A DNA stretch of 64,000 nt from Palaemon carinicauda. Lineage: Eukaryota; Arthropoda; Malacostraca; Decapoda; Palaemonidae. The stretch covers positions 23,440,093-23,504,092 of the forward strand of contig NC_090730.1 in the NCBI RefSeq assembly GCF_036898095.1, in the 5' to 3' direction. The notes under the pieces are model-generated. The model saw nothing but the letters and a program-made list of their open reading frames with translations, had not been told where the DNA came from and ran no database searches. This document shows, piece after piece, positions 27,231 through 40,800 of the stretch. A program made the position numbers and the translations under genes. Each line of letters opens with the position of its first letter. Position 1 is the first letter of the stretch.

Positions 27231-30200
27231 TATACAAAGTCAGCACCAGCCCTTATGTACAGTTGAGAAAGAGTTTGTACCTCTTCATCAAGGAACATAG
27301 CATACTAGAAGAACCTTAGCTTCTTCTATATGCAGGGCCAGTACCAGCCATTATGTTCACTTGAGAAAGAGTTTGTACCTCTTCATCAAGAAACATAGCA
27401 TACTAAAAAGAATCTTAGCTTATTCTATCTAAAGGGCCAGTACCAACCATTATGTTCACTTGAAAAAGAGTTTCTACCTCTTCATCAAGGAACATAGCAT
27501 ACTAGAAGAACCTTAGCTTCTTCTATATAGAGGGTCAGTATAAACCCTTATGTTCAAATGAGAAAGAGTTTGTACCTCTTCATCAAGGAACATACCATAC
27601 TAGAAGAATCTTAGCTTCTTCTATATACAGGGTCAGTACCAACCCTTATGTTCACTTGAGAAAGAGTTTGTACCTCTTCATCAAGGAACATAGCATACTA
27701 GAAGAACCTCAGCTTCTTCTATATACAGGGTCAGTACCAGCCCTTATGTTCACTTAAGAAAGAGTTTGTACCTCTTCATCAAGGAACATAGCATACTAGA
27801 AGAACCTCAGCTTCTTCTATATACAGGGTCAGCACCAGCCCTTATGTACAGTTGAGAAAGAGTTTGTACCTCTTCATCAAGGAATATAACATACTACAAG
27901 AACCTTAGCTTCTTCTATATGCAGGGCCAGTACCAGCCCTTATGTTCACTTGAGAAAGAGTTTGTACCTCTTCATCAAGGAACATAGCATACTAGAAGAA
28001 CCTTAGCTTATTCTATCTAAAGGGCCAGTACCAACCATTATGTTCACTTGAGAAAGAGTTTGTACCTCTTCATCAAGGAAGATAGCATACTAGAAGAACC
28101 TTAGCTTCTTATATATAAAGGGTCAGTATAAACCCTTATGTTCACTTGAGAAAGAGTTTGTACCTCTTCATCAAGGAACATACCATACTAGAAGAATCTT
28201 AGCTTCTTCTATATACAGGGTCAGTACCAACCCTTATGTTCACTTGAGAAAGAGTTTGTACCTCTTCATCAAGGAACATAGCATACTAGAAGAACCTTAG
28301 CTTCCATATACAGATTTAGCACAAGCCCTTATGTACAGTTGAGAAAGAGTTTGTACCTCTTCATCAAGGAACATAGCATACTAGAAGAACCTTAGCTTCT
28401 TCTATATGCAGGGCCAGTACCAGCCCTTATGTTCACTTGAGAAAGAGTTTGTACCTCTTCATCAAGGAACATAGCATACTAGAAGAACCTTAGCTTATTC
28501 TATCTAAAGGGCCAGTACCAACCATTATGTTCACTTGAAAAAAAGTTTGTACCTCTTCATCAAGGAACATAGCATACTAGAAGAACCTTAGCTTCTTCTA
28601 TATACAGGGTCAGTATAAACCCTTATGTTCACATGAGAAAGAGTTTGTACCTCTTCATCAAGGAATATACCATACTAGAAGAATCTTAGCTTCTTCTATA
28701 TACAGGGTCAGTACCAACCCTTATGTTCATATGAGAAAGAGTTTGTACCTCTTCATCAAGGAACATAGCATACTAGAAGAGCTTCAGCTTCTTCTATATA
28801 CAGGGTCAGTATAAACCCTTATGTTCACATGAGAAAGAGTTTGTACCTATTCATCAAAGAACATAGCATACTAGAAGAACCTCAGCTTCTTCTATATACA
28901 GGGTCAGTACCAGCCCTTATGTTCACTTAAGAAAGAGTTTGTACCTCTTCATCAAGGAACATAGCATACTAGAAGAACCTCAGCTTCTTCTATATACAGG
29001 GTCAGTACCAGCCCTTATGTTCACTTGAGAAAGAGTTTGTACCTCTTCATCAAGGAACATAGCATACTAGAAGAACCTCAGCTCTTTCTATATACAGGGT
29101 CAGTACAAGCCCTTATGTTCACTTGAGAAAGAGTTTGTACCTCTTCATCAAGGAACATAGCATACTAGAAGAACCTCAGCTTCTTCTATATACAGGGTCA
29201 GTACCAGCCCTTATGTTCACTTGAGAAAGACTTTGTACCTCTTCATCAAGGAACATAGCATACTAGAAGAACTTCAGCTTCTTCTATATACAGGGTCAGT
29301 ACCAGCCCTTATGTTCACTTGAGAAAGAGTTTGTACCTCTTCATCAAGGAACATAGCATACTAGAAGAACCTCAGCTTCTTCTATATACAGGGTCAGTAC
29401 CAGCCCTTATGTTCACTTGAGAAAGACTTTGTACCTCTTCATCAAGGAACATAGCATACTAGAAGAACCTCAGCTTCTTCTATATACAGGGTCAGTACCA
29501 GCCCTTATGTTCACTTGAGAAAGAGTTTGTACCTCTTCATCAAGGAACATAGCATACTAGAAGAACCTCATCTTCTTCTATATACAGGGTCAGTACCAGA
29601 CCTTATGTTCACTTAAGAAAGAGTTTGTACCTCTTCATCAAGGAACATAGCATACTAGAAGAACCTCAGCTTCTTCTATATACAGAGTCAGTACCAGCCC
29701 TTATGTTCACTTAAGGAAGAGTTTGTACCTCTTCATCAAGGAACATAGCCTACTTGAAGAACCTCAGCTTCTTCTATATACAGGGTCAGTACCAACCCTT
29801 ATGTTCACATGAGAAAGAATTTGTACTTCTTCATCAAGGAACATAGCATACTAGAAGAACCTTAGCTTCTTCTATATACAGGGTCATTACCAGCCCTTAT
29901 GTTCACTTGAGAAAGAGTTTGTACTTCTCCATCAAGGAACATAGCATATTCGAAGAACCTCAACTTCTTCTATATACATGGTCAGTACCAGCCCTTATGT
30001 TCACTTAAGAAAGAGTTTTTACCTCTTCATCAAGGAACATAGCATACTAGAAGAACCTCAGCTTCTATATATAGAGTCTGCACCAGCCCTTATGTACAGT
30101 TGAGAAAGAGTTTGTACCTCTTCATCAAGGAATATAGCATACTACAAGAACCGTAGCTTCTTCTATATGCAGGGCCAGTACCAACCCTTATTTTCACTCG

Positions 30201-33200
30201 AGAAAGAGTTTGTACCTCTTCATCAAGGAACATAGCATACTAAAAGAACCTTAGCTTATTCTATCTAAAGGGCCAGTACCAACCATTATGTTCACTTGAG
30301 AAAGAGTTTGTACCTCTTCATCAAGGAACATAGCATACTAGAAGAACCTTAGCTTCTTCTATATACAGGGTCAGTATAAACCCTTATGTTCACATGAGAA
30401 AGAGTTTGTACCTCTTCATCCAGGAACATACCATACTAAAAGAATCTTAGCTTCTTCTATATACAGGGTCAGTACCAACCCTTATGTTCACTTGAGAAAG
30501 AGTTTGTACCTCTTCATCAAGGAACATAGCATACTAGAAGAACCTCAGCTTCTATATACAAAGTCAGCACCAGCCCTTATGTACAGTTGAGAAAGAGTTT
30601 TTACCTCTTCATCAAGGAACATAGCATACTAGAAGAACCTCAGGTTCTTCTATATACGGGGTCAGTACCAACCTTTATGTTCACTTGAGAAAGAGTTTGT
30701 ACCTATTCATCAAGGAACATAGCATACTAGAAGAACCTCAGCTTCTTCTATATACAGGGTCAGTACCAGCCCTTATGTTCACTTAAGAAAGAGTTTGTAC
30801 CTCTTCATCAAGGAACATAGCATACTAGAAGGACCTCAGCTTCTTCTATATACAGGGTCAGCACCAGCCCTTATGTACAGTTGAGAAAAAGTTTGTACCT
30901 CTTCATCAAGGAATATAGCATACTACAAGAACCTTAGCTTCTTCTATATGCAGGGCCAGTACCAGCCCTTATGTTCACTTGAGAAAGAGTTTGTACCTCT
31001 TCATCAAGGAACATAGCATACTAGAAGAACCTTAGCTTATTCTATCTAAAGGGCCAGTACCAACCATTATGTTCACTTGAGAAAGAGTTTGTACCTCTTC
31101 ATCAAGGAACATAGCATACTAGAAGAACCTTAGCTTCTTCTATATACAGGGTCAGTATAAACCCTTATGTTCACTTGAGAAAGAGTTTGTACCTCTTCAT
31201 CAAGGAACATACCATACTAGAAGAATCTTAGCTTCTTCTATATACAGGGTCAGTACCAACCCTTATGTTCACTTGAGAAAGAGTTTGTACCTCTTCATCA
31301 AGGAACATAGCATACTAGAAGAACCTCAGCTTCTATATACAGAGTCAGCACCAGCCCTTATGTACAGTTGAGAAAGAGTTTGTACCTCTTCATCAAGGAA
31401 CATAGCATACTAGAAGAACCTTAGCTTCTTCTATATGTAGGGCCAGTACCAGCCCTTATGTTCACTTGAGAAAGAGTTTGTACCTCTTCATCAAGGAACA
31501 TAGCATACTAGAAGAACCTTAGCTTATTCTATCTAAAGGGCCAGTACCAACCATTATGTTCACTTGAAAAAGAGTTTGTACCTCTTCATCAAGGAACATA
31601 GCATACTAGAAGAATCTTAGCTTCTTCTATATACAGGGTCAGTATAAACCCTTATGTTCACATGAGAAAGAGTTTGTACCTCTTCATCAAGGAACATAGC
31701 ATATTAGAAGAGCCTCAGCTTCTTCTATATACAGGGTCAGTACCAACCCTTATGTTCACATGAGAAAGAGTTTGTACCTCTTCATCAAGGAACATAGCAT
31801 ACTAGAAGAACCTCAGCTTCTTCTATATACAGGGTCAGTACCAGCCCTTATGTTCACTTAAGAAAGAGTTTGTACCTCTTCATCAAGGAACATAGCATAC
31901 TAGAAGAACCTCAGCTTCTTCTATATACAATGTCAGTACTAGCCCTTATGTTCACTTGGGAAAGAGTTTGTACCTCTTCATCAAGGAACATAGCATACTA
32001 GAAGAACCTTAGCTTCTTCTATATACAGGGTCAGTACCAACCCTTATGTTCACTTGAGAAAGAGTTTGTACCTCTTCATCAAGGAACATAGCATACTAGA
32101 AGAACCTCGGCTTTTTCTATATACAGGGTCAGTACCAACCCTTATGTTCACTTGAGAAAGAGTTTGTACCTCTTCATCAAGGAACATAGCATACTAGAAG
32201 AACCTCAGCTTCTTCTATATACAGGGTCAGTACCAGCCCTTATGTTCACTTGAAAAAGAGTTTGTACCTCTTCATCAAGGAACATAGCATACTAGAAGAA
32301 CCTCAGCTTTTTCTATATACAGGGTCAGTACCAGCCCTTATGTTCACTTGAGAAAGAGTTTGTACCTCTTCATCAAGGAACATAGCATACTAGAAGAACC
32401 TCAGCTTCTTCTATATACAGAGTCAGTACCAGCCCTTTTGTTCACCAGAGAATGAATTTGTACTTCTTCATCAAGGAACATAGCATACTAGAAGAACCTT
32501 AGCTTCTTCTATATACAGGGTCATTACCAGCCCTTATGTTCACTTGAGAAAGAGTTTGTACTTTTCCATCAAGGAACATAGCATATTCGAAGAACCTCAG
32601 CTTCTTCTATATATATGGTCAGTACTAGCCCTTATGTTCACTTAAGAAAGAGTTTGTACCTCTTCATCAAGGAACATAACATACTAAAAGAACCTCAGCT
32701 TCTATATACAGAGTCAGCACCAGCCCTTATGTACAGTTGAGAAAGAGTTTGTATCTCTTCATCAAGGAATATAGCATACTACAAGAACCTTAGCTTCTTC
32801 TATATGCAGGGCCAGTACCAGCCCTTATTTTCACTTGAGAAAGAGTTTGTACGTCTTCATCAAGAAACATAGCATACTAAAAGAACCTTAGCTTATTCTA
32901 TCTAAAGGGCCAGTACCAACCATTATGTTCACTTGAAAAAGATTTTGTACCTCTTCATCAAGGAACATAGCATACTAGAAGAACCTTAGCTTCTTCTATA
33001 TACAGGGTCAGTATAAACCCTTATGTTCACATGAGAAAGAGTTTGTACATCTTCATCAAGGAACATACCATACTAGAAGAATCTTAGCTTCTTCTATATA
33101 CAGGGTCAGTACCAACCCTTATGTTCACTTGAGAAAGAGTTTGTACCTATTCATCAAGGAACATAGCATACTAGAAGAACCTTAGCTTCTTCTATATACA

Positions 33201-33979
33201 GGGTCAGTACCAGCCCTTATGTTCACTCAAGAAAGAGTTTGTACCTCTTCATCAAGGAACATAGCATACTAGAAGAACCTCAGCTTCTTCTATATACAGG
33301 GTCAGCACCAGCCCGAATGTACAGTTGAGAAAGAGTTTGTACCTCTTCATCAAGGAATATAGCATACTACAAGAACCTTAGCTTCTTCTATATGCAGGGT
33401 CAGTACCAGCCCTTATGTTCACTTGAGAAAGAGTTTGTACCTCTTCATCAAGGAACATAGCATACTAGAAGAACCTCAGCTTCTTCTATATACAGGGTCA
33501 GCACCAGCCCGTTATGTTCACTTGAGAAAGAGTTTGTACCTCTTCATCAAGGAACATAGCATACTAGAAGAACCTCAGCTTCTTCTATATACAGGGTCAG
33601 TACCAACCCTTATGTTCACATGAGAAAGAGTTTGTACCTCTTCATCAAGGAACATAGCATACTAGAAGAACCTTAGCTTCTTCTATATACAGGGTCAGTA
33701 CCAACCCTTATGTTCACTTGAGAAAGAGTTTGTACCTCTTCATCAAGGAACATAGCATACTAGAAGAACCTCAGCTTCTTCTATATACAGGTCAGTACCA
33801 GCCCTTATGTTCACTTGAAGAAAGAGTTTGTACCTCTTCATCAAGGAACATAGCATACTAGAAGAACCTCAGCTTCTATATACAGAGTCAGCACCAGCCC
33901 TTATGTACAGTTGAGAAAGAGTTTGTACCTCTTCATCAAGGAACATAGCATACTAGAAGAACCTTAGCTTCTTCTATAT

Positions 33980-36900
33980 GCAGGGCCAGTACCAACCCTT
34001 ATTTCACTCGAGAAAGAGTTTGTACCTCTTCATCAAGGAACATAGCATACTAGAAGAACCTTAGCTTATTCTATCTAAAGGGCCAGTACCAACCATTATG
34101 TTCACTTGAGAAAGAGTTTGTACCTCTCCATCAAGGAACATACCATACTAGAAGAATCTTAGCTTCTTCTATATACAGGGTCAGTACCAACCCTTATGTT
34201 CATATGAGAAAGAGTTTGTACCTCTTCATCAAGGAACATAGCATACTAGAAGAGCCTCAGATTCTTCTATATACAGGGTCAGTATAAACCCTTATGTTCA
34301 CATGAGAAAGAGTTTGTACCTCTTCATCAAGGAACATAGCATACTAGAAGAGCATCAGCTTCTTCTATATACAGGGTCAGTACCAGCCCTTATGTTCACT
34401 TGAGAAAGAGTTTGTACCTCTTCATCAAGGAACATAGCATACTAGAAGAACCTCAGCTTCTTCTATATACAGGGTCAGTACCAGCCCTTATGTTCACTTG
34501 AGAAAGAGTTTGTACCTCTTCATCAAGGAACATAGCATACTAGAAGAACTTCAGCTTCTTCTATATACAGGGTCAGTACCAGCCCTTATGTTCACTTGAG
34601 AAAGAGTTTGTACCTCTTCATCAAGGAACATAGCATACTAGAAGAACCTCAGCTTCTTCTATATACAGGGTCAGTACCAGCCCTTATGTTCACTTGAGAA
34701 AGATTTTGTACCTCTTCATCAAGGAACATAGCATACTAGAAGAACCTCAGCTTCATCTATATACAGGGTCAGTACCAGCCCTTATGTTCACTTAAGAAAG
34801 AGTTTGTACCTCTTCATCAAGGAATAGAGCATACTAGAAGAACCTCAGCTTCTTCTATATACAGGGTCAGTACCAGACCTTATGTTCACTTGAGAAAGAG
34901 TTTGTACCTCTTCATCAAGGAACATAGCATACTAGAAGAACCTCATCTTCTTCTATATACAGGGTCAGTACCAGACCTTATGTTCACTTAAGAAAGAGTT
35001 TGTACCTCTTCATCAAGGAACATAGCATACTAGAAGAACCTCAGCTTCTTCTATATACAGAGTCAGTACCAGCCCTTATGTTCACTAAAGAAAGAGTTTG
35101 TACCTCTTCATCAAGGAACATAGCCTACTAGAAGAACCTCAGCTTCTTCTATATACAGGGTCAGTACCAACCCTTATGTTCACATGAGAAAGAATTTGTA
35201 CTTCTTCATCAAGAAACATAGCATACTAGAAGAACCTTAGCTTCTTCTATATACAGGGTCATTACCAGCCCTTATGTTCACTTGAGAAAGAGTTTGTACT
35301 TCTTCCATCAAGGAACATAGCATATTCGAAGAACCTCAACTTCTTCTATATACATGGTCAGTACCAGCCCTTATGTTCACTTAAGAAAGAGTTTTTACCT
35401 CTTCATCAAGGAACATAGCATACTAGAAGAACCTCAGCTTCTATATACAGAGTCAGCACCAGCCCTTATGTACAGTTGAGAAAGAATTTGTACCTCTTCA
35501 TCAAGGAATATAGCATACTACAAGAACCTTAGCTTCTTCTATATGCAGGGCCAGTACCAACCCTTATTTTCACTCGAGAAAGAGTTTGTACCTCTTCATC
35601 AAGGAACATAGCATACTAGAAGAACCTTAGCTTATTCTATCTAAAGGGCCAGTACCAACCATTATGTTCACTTGAGAAAGAGTTTGTACCTCTCCATCAA
35701 GGAACATACCATACTAGAAGAATCTTAGCTTCTTCTATATACAGGGTCAGTACCAACCCTTATGTTCATATGAGAAAGAGTTTGTACCTCTTCATCAAGG
35801 AACATAGCATACTAGAAGAGCCTCAGATTCTTCTATATACAGGGTCAGTATAAACCCTTATGTTCACATGAGAAAGAGTTTGTACCTCTTCATCAAGGAA
35901 CATAGCATACTAGAAGAGCATCAGCTTCTTCTATATACAGGGTCAGTACCAGCCCTTATGTTCACTTGAGAAAGAGTTTGTACCTCTTCATCAAGGAACA
36001 TAGCATACTAGAAGAACCTCAGCTTCTTCTATATACAGGGTCAGTACCAGCCCTTATGTTCACTTGAGAAAGAGTTTGTACCTCTTCATCAAGGAACATA
36101 GCATACTAGAAGAACTTCAGCTTCTTCTATATACAGGGTCAGTACCAGCCCTTATGTTCACTTGAGAAAGAGTTTGTACCTCTTCATCAAGGAACATAGC
36201 ATACTAGAAGAACCTCAGCTTCTTCTATATACAGGGTCAGTACCAGCCCTTATGTTCACTTGAGAAAGATTTTGTACCTCTTCATCAAGGAACATAGCAT
36301 ACTAGAAGAACCTCAGCTTCATCTATATACAGGGTCAGTACCAGCCCTTATGTTCACTTAAGAAAGAGTTTGTACCTCTTCATCAAGGAATATAGCATAC
36401 TAGAAGAACCTCAGCTTCTTCTATATACAGGGTCAGTACCAGACCTTATGTTCACTTGAGAAAGAGTTTGTACCTCTTCATCAAGGAACATAGCATACTA
36501 GAAGAACCTCATCTTCTTCTATATACAGGGTCAGTACCAGACCTTATGTTCACTTAAGAAAGAGTTTGTACCTCTTCATCAAGGAACATAGCATACTAGA
36601 AGAACCTCAGCTTCTTCTATATACAGAGTCAGTACCAGCCCTTATGTTCACTAAAGAAAGAGTTTGTACCTCTTCATCAAGGAACATAGCCTACTAGAAG
36701 AACCTCAGCTTCTTCTATATACAGGGTCAGTACCAACCCTTATGTTCACATGAGAAAGAATTTGTACTTCTTCATCAAGAAACATAGCATACTAGAAGAA
36801 CCTTAGCTTCTTCTATATACAGGGTCATTACCAGCCCTTATGTTCACTTGAGAAAGAGTTTGTACTTTTCCATCAAGGAACATAGCATATTCGAAGAACC

Positions 36901-37110
36901 TCAACTTCTTCTATATACATGGTCAGTACCAGCCCTTATGTTCACTTAAGAAAGAGTTTTTACCTCTTCATCAAGGAACATAGCATACTAGAAGAACCTC
37001 AGCTTCTATATACAGAGTCAGCACCAGCCCTTATGTACAGTTGAGAAAGAATTTGTACCTCTTCATCAAGGAATATAGCATACTACAAGAACCTTAGCTT
37101 CTTCTATATG
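33980..37110 (+). repeat. Tandem 1566-bp higher-order repeat (16 monomers, two copies)
   Basis: Rare variants recur with the same offset: TACCTCTCCATCAAGG at 34121 and 35687, AGCATCAGC at 34351 and 35917, and CATATTCGAAG at 35321 and 36886 (1565, one indel). The copies are nearly identical across 1.56 kb, so the duplication is recent. Confidence 0.9.
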
Positions 37111-37899
37111 CAGGGCCAGTACCAACCCTTATTTTCACTCGAGAAAGAGTTTGTACCTCTTCATCAAGGAACATAGCATACTAGAAGAACCTTAGCTTAT
37201 TCTATCTAAAGGGCCAGTACCAACCATTATGTTCACTTGCGAAAGAGTTTGTACCTCTTCATCAAGGAACATAGCATACTAGAAGAACCTTAGCTTCTTC
37301 TATATACAGGGTCAGTATAAACCCTTATGTTCACATGAGAAAGAGTTTGTACCTCTTCATCAAGGAACATAGCATACTAGGAGAATCCTTAGCTTCTTCT
37401 ATATACAGGGTCAGTACCAACCCTTATGTTCACATGAGAAAGAGTTTGTACCTCTTCATCAAGGAACATAGCATACTAGAAGAACCTCAGCTTCTTCTAT
37501 ATACAGGGTCAGTACCAGCCCTTATGTTCACTTGAGAAAGAGTTTGTACCTCTTCATCAAGGAACATAGCATACTAGAAGAACCTCAGCTTCTTCTATAT
37601 ACAGGGTCAGTACCAGCCCTTATGTTCACTTGAGAAAGAGTTTGTACCTCTTCATCAAGGAACATAGCATACTAGAAGAACCTTAGCTTCTTCTATATAC
37701 AGGGTCAGTACCAACCCTTATGTTCACTTGAGAAAGAGTTTGTACCTCTTCATCAAGGAACATAGCATACTAGAAGAACCTCAGCTTCTTCTATATACAG
37801 GGTCAGTACCAACCCTTATGTTCACTTGAGAAAGAGTTTGTACCTCTTCATCAAGGAACATAGCATACTAGAAGAACCTCAGCTTCTTCTATATACAGG

Positions 37900-40800
37900 G
37901 TCAGTACCAACCCTTATGTTCACTGAGAAAGAGTTTGTACCTCTTCATCAAGGAACATAGCATACTAGAAGAACCTCAGCTTCTTCTATATACAGGGTCA
38001 GTACCAGCCCTTATGTTCACTTGAGAAAGAGTTTGTACCTCTTCATCAAGGAACATAGCATACTAGAAGAACCTCAGCTTCTTCTATATACAGGGTCAGT
38101 ACCAGCCCTTATGTTCACTTGAGAAAGAGTTTGTACCTCTTCATCAAGGAACATAGCATACTAGAAGAACCTCAGCTTCTTCTATATACAGGGTCAGTAC
38201 CAGCCCTTATGTTCACTTGAGAAAGAGTTTGTACCTCTTCATCAAGGAACATAGCATACTAGAAGAACCTCAGCTTCTTCTATATACAGGGCAGTACCAA
38301 CCTTATGTTCACTTGAGAAAGAGTTTGTACCTCTTCATCAAGGAACATAGCATACTAGAAGAACCTTAGCTTCTTCTATATACAGGGTCAGTATGAACCC
38401 TTATGTTCACTTGAGAAAGAGTTTGTACCTCTTTATCAAGGAACATACATACTAGAAGAACCTCAGCTTCTTCTATATACAGGTCAGTACCAGCCCTTAT
38501 GTTCACTTGAGAAAGAGTTTGTACCTCTTCATCAAGGAACATAGCATACTAGAAGAACCTCAGCTTCTATATACAGAGTCAGCACCAGCCCTTATGTACA
38601 GTTGAGAAAGAGTTTGTACCTCTTCATCAAGGAACATAGCATACTAGAAGAACCTTAGCTTCTTCTATATGTAGGGCCAGTACCAGCCCTTATGTTCACT
38701 TGAGAAAGAGTTTGTACCTCTTCATCAAGGAACATAGCATACTAGAAGAACCTTAGCTTATTCTATCTAAAGGGCCAGTACCAACCATTATGTTCACTTG
38801 AAAAGAGTTTGTACCTCTTCATCAAGGAACATAGCATACTAAGAAGAACCTTAGCTTCTTCTATATACAGGGTCAGTATAAACCCTTATGTTCACATGAG
38901 AAAGAGTTTGTACCTCTTCATCAAGGAACATAGCATACTAGAAGAACCTTAGCTTCTTCTATATACAGGGTCAGTACCAACCCTTATGTTCACTTGAGAA
39001 AGAGTTTGTACCTCTTCATCAAGGAACATAGCATACTAGAAGAACCTCAGCTTCTTCTATATACAGGGTCAGTACCAGCCCTTATGTTCACTTAGAAAGA
39101 GTTTGTACCTCTTCATCAAGGAACATAGCATACTAGAAGAACCTCAGCTTCTTCTATATACAGGGTCAGTACCAGCCCTTATGTTCACTTGAGAAAGAGT
39201 TTGTACCTCTTCATCAAGGAACATAGCATACTAGAAGAACCTTAGCTTCTTCTATATACAGGGTCAGTACCAACCCTTATGTTCACTTGAGAAAGAGTTT
39301 GTACCTCTTCATCAAGGAACATAGCATACTAGAAGAACCTTAGCTTCTTCTATATACAGGGTCAGTACCAACCCTTATGTTCACTTGAGAAAGAGTTTGT
39401 ACCTCTTCATCAAGGAACATAGCATACTAGAAGAACCTCAGCTTCTTCTATATACAGGGTCAGTACCAACCCTTATGTTCACTTGAGAAAGAGTTTGTAC
39501 CTCTTCATCAAGGAACATAGCATACTAGAAGAACCTCAGCTTTTCTATATAGAGGGTCAGTACCAGCCCTTATGTTCACTTGAGAAAGAGTTTGTACCTC
39601 TTCATCAAGGAACATAGCATACTAGAAGAACCTCAGCTTTTCTATATACAGGGTCAGTACCAGCCCTTATGTTCACTTGAGAAAGAGTTTGTACCTCTTC
39701 ATCAAGGAACATAGCATACTAGAAGAACCTCAGCTTCTTCTATATAGAGGGTCAGTACCAGCCCTTATGTTCACTTGAGAAAGAGTTTGTACCTCTTCAT
39801 CAAGGAACATAGCATACTAGAAGAACCTTAGCTTCTTCTATATACAGGGTCAGTACCAGACCTTATGTTCACTTGAGAAAGAGTTTGTACCTCTTCATCA
39901 AGGAACATAGCATACTAGAAGAACCTTAGCTTCTTCTATATACAGAGGTCAGTACCAGACCTTATATTCACTTAAGAAAGAGTTTGTACCTCTTCATCAA
40001 GGAACATACATACTAGAAGAACCTCAGCTTCTTCTATATACAGGGTCAGTACCAGCCCTTATGTTCACATGAGAAAGAGTTTGTACCTCTTCATCAAGGA
40101 ACATAGCATACTAGAAGAACCTTAGCTTCTTCTATATACAGGGTCAGTACCAGCCCTTATGTTCACTTGAGAAAGAGTTTGTACCTCTTCATCAAGGAAC
40201 ATAGCATACTAGAAGAACCTCAGCTTCTTCTATATATAGGTCAGTACCAGCCCTTATGTTCACTTGAGAAAGAGTTTGTACCTCTTCATCAAGGAACATA
40301 GCATACTAGAAGAACCTCAGCTTCTATATACAGGTCAGTACCAGCCCTTATGTTCACTTGAGAAAGAGTTTGTACCTCTTCATCAAGGAACATAGCATAC
40401 TACAAGAACCTTAGCTTCTTCTATATACAGGGTCAGTACCAGCCCTTATGTTCACTTGAGAAAGAGTTTGTACCTCTTCATCAAGGAACATAGCATACTA
40501 GAAGAACCTTAGCTTCTTCTATATAAGGGCAGTACCAACCCTTATGTTCACTTGAAAAAGAGTTTGTACCTCTTCATCAAGGAACATAGCATACTAGAAG
40601 AACCTTAGCTTCTTCTATATACAGGGTCAGTACCAACCCTTATGTTCACTTGAGAAAGAGTTTGTACCTCTTCATCAAGGAACATAGCATACTAGAAGAA
40701 CCTTAGCTTCTTCTATATACAGGGTCAGTACCAGCCCTTATGTTCACTTAAGAAAGAGTTTGTACCTCTTCATCAAGGAACATAGCATACTAGAAGAACC

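Noticed and set aside
33423..33623. Short open frames in the 98-bp array (also 37335, 45333, 48286, 54242, 55603, 56533, 58861, 59024)
   Set aside because: They are the same monomer read in whichever frame lacks a stop, and some depend on single-base indels that may be sequencing errors.
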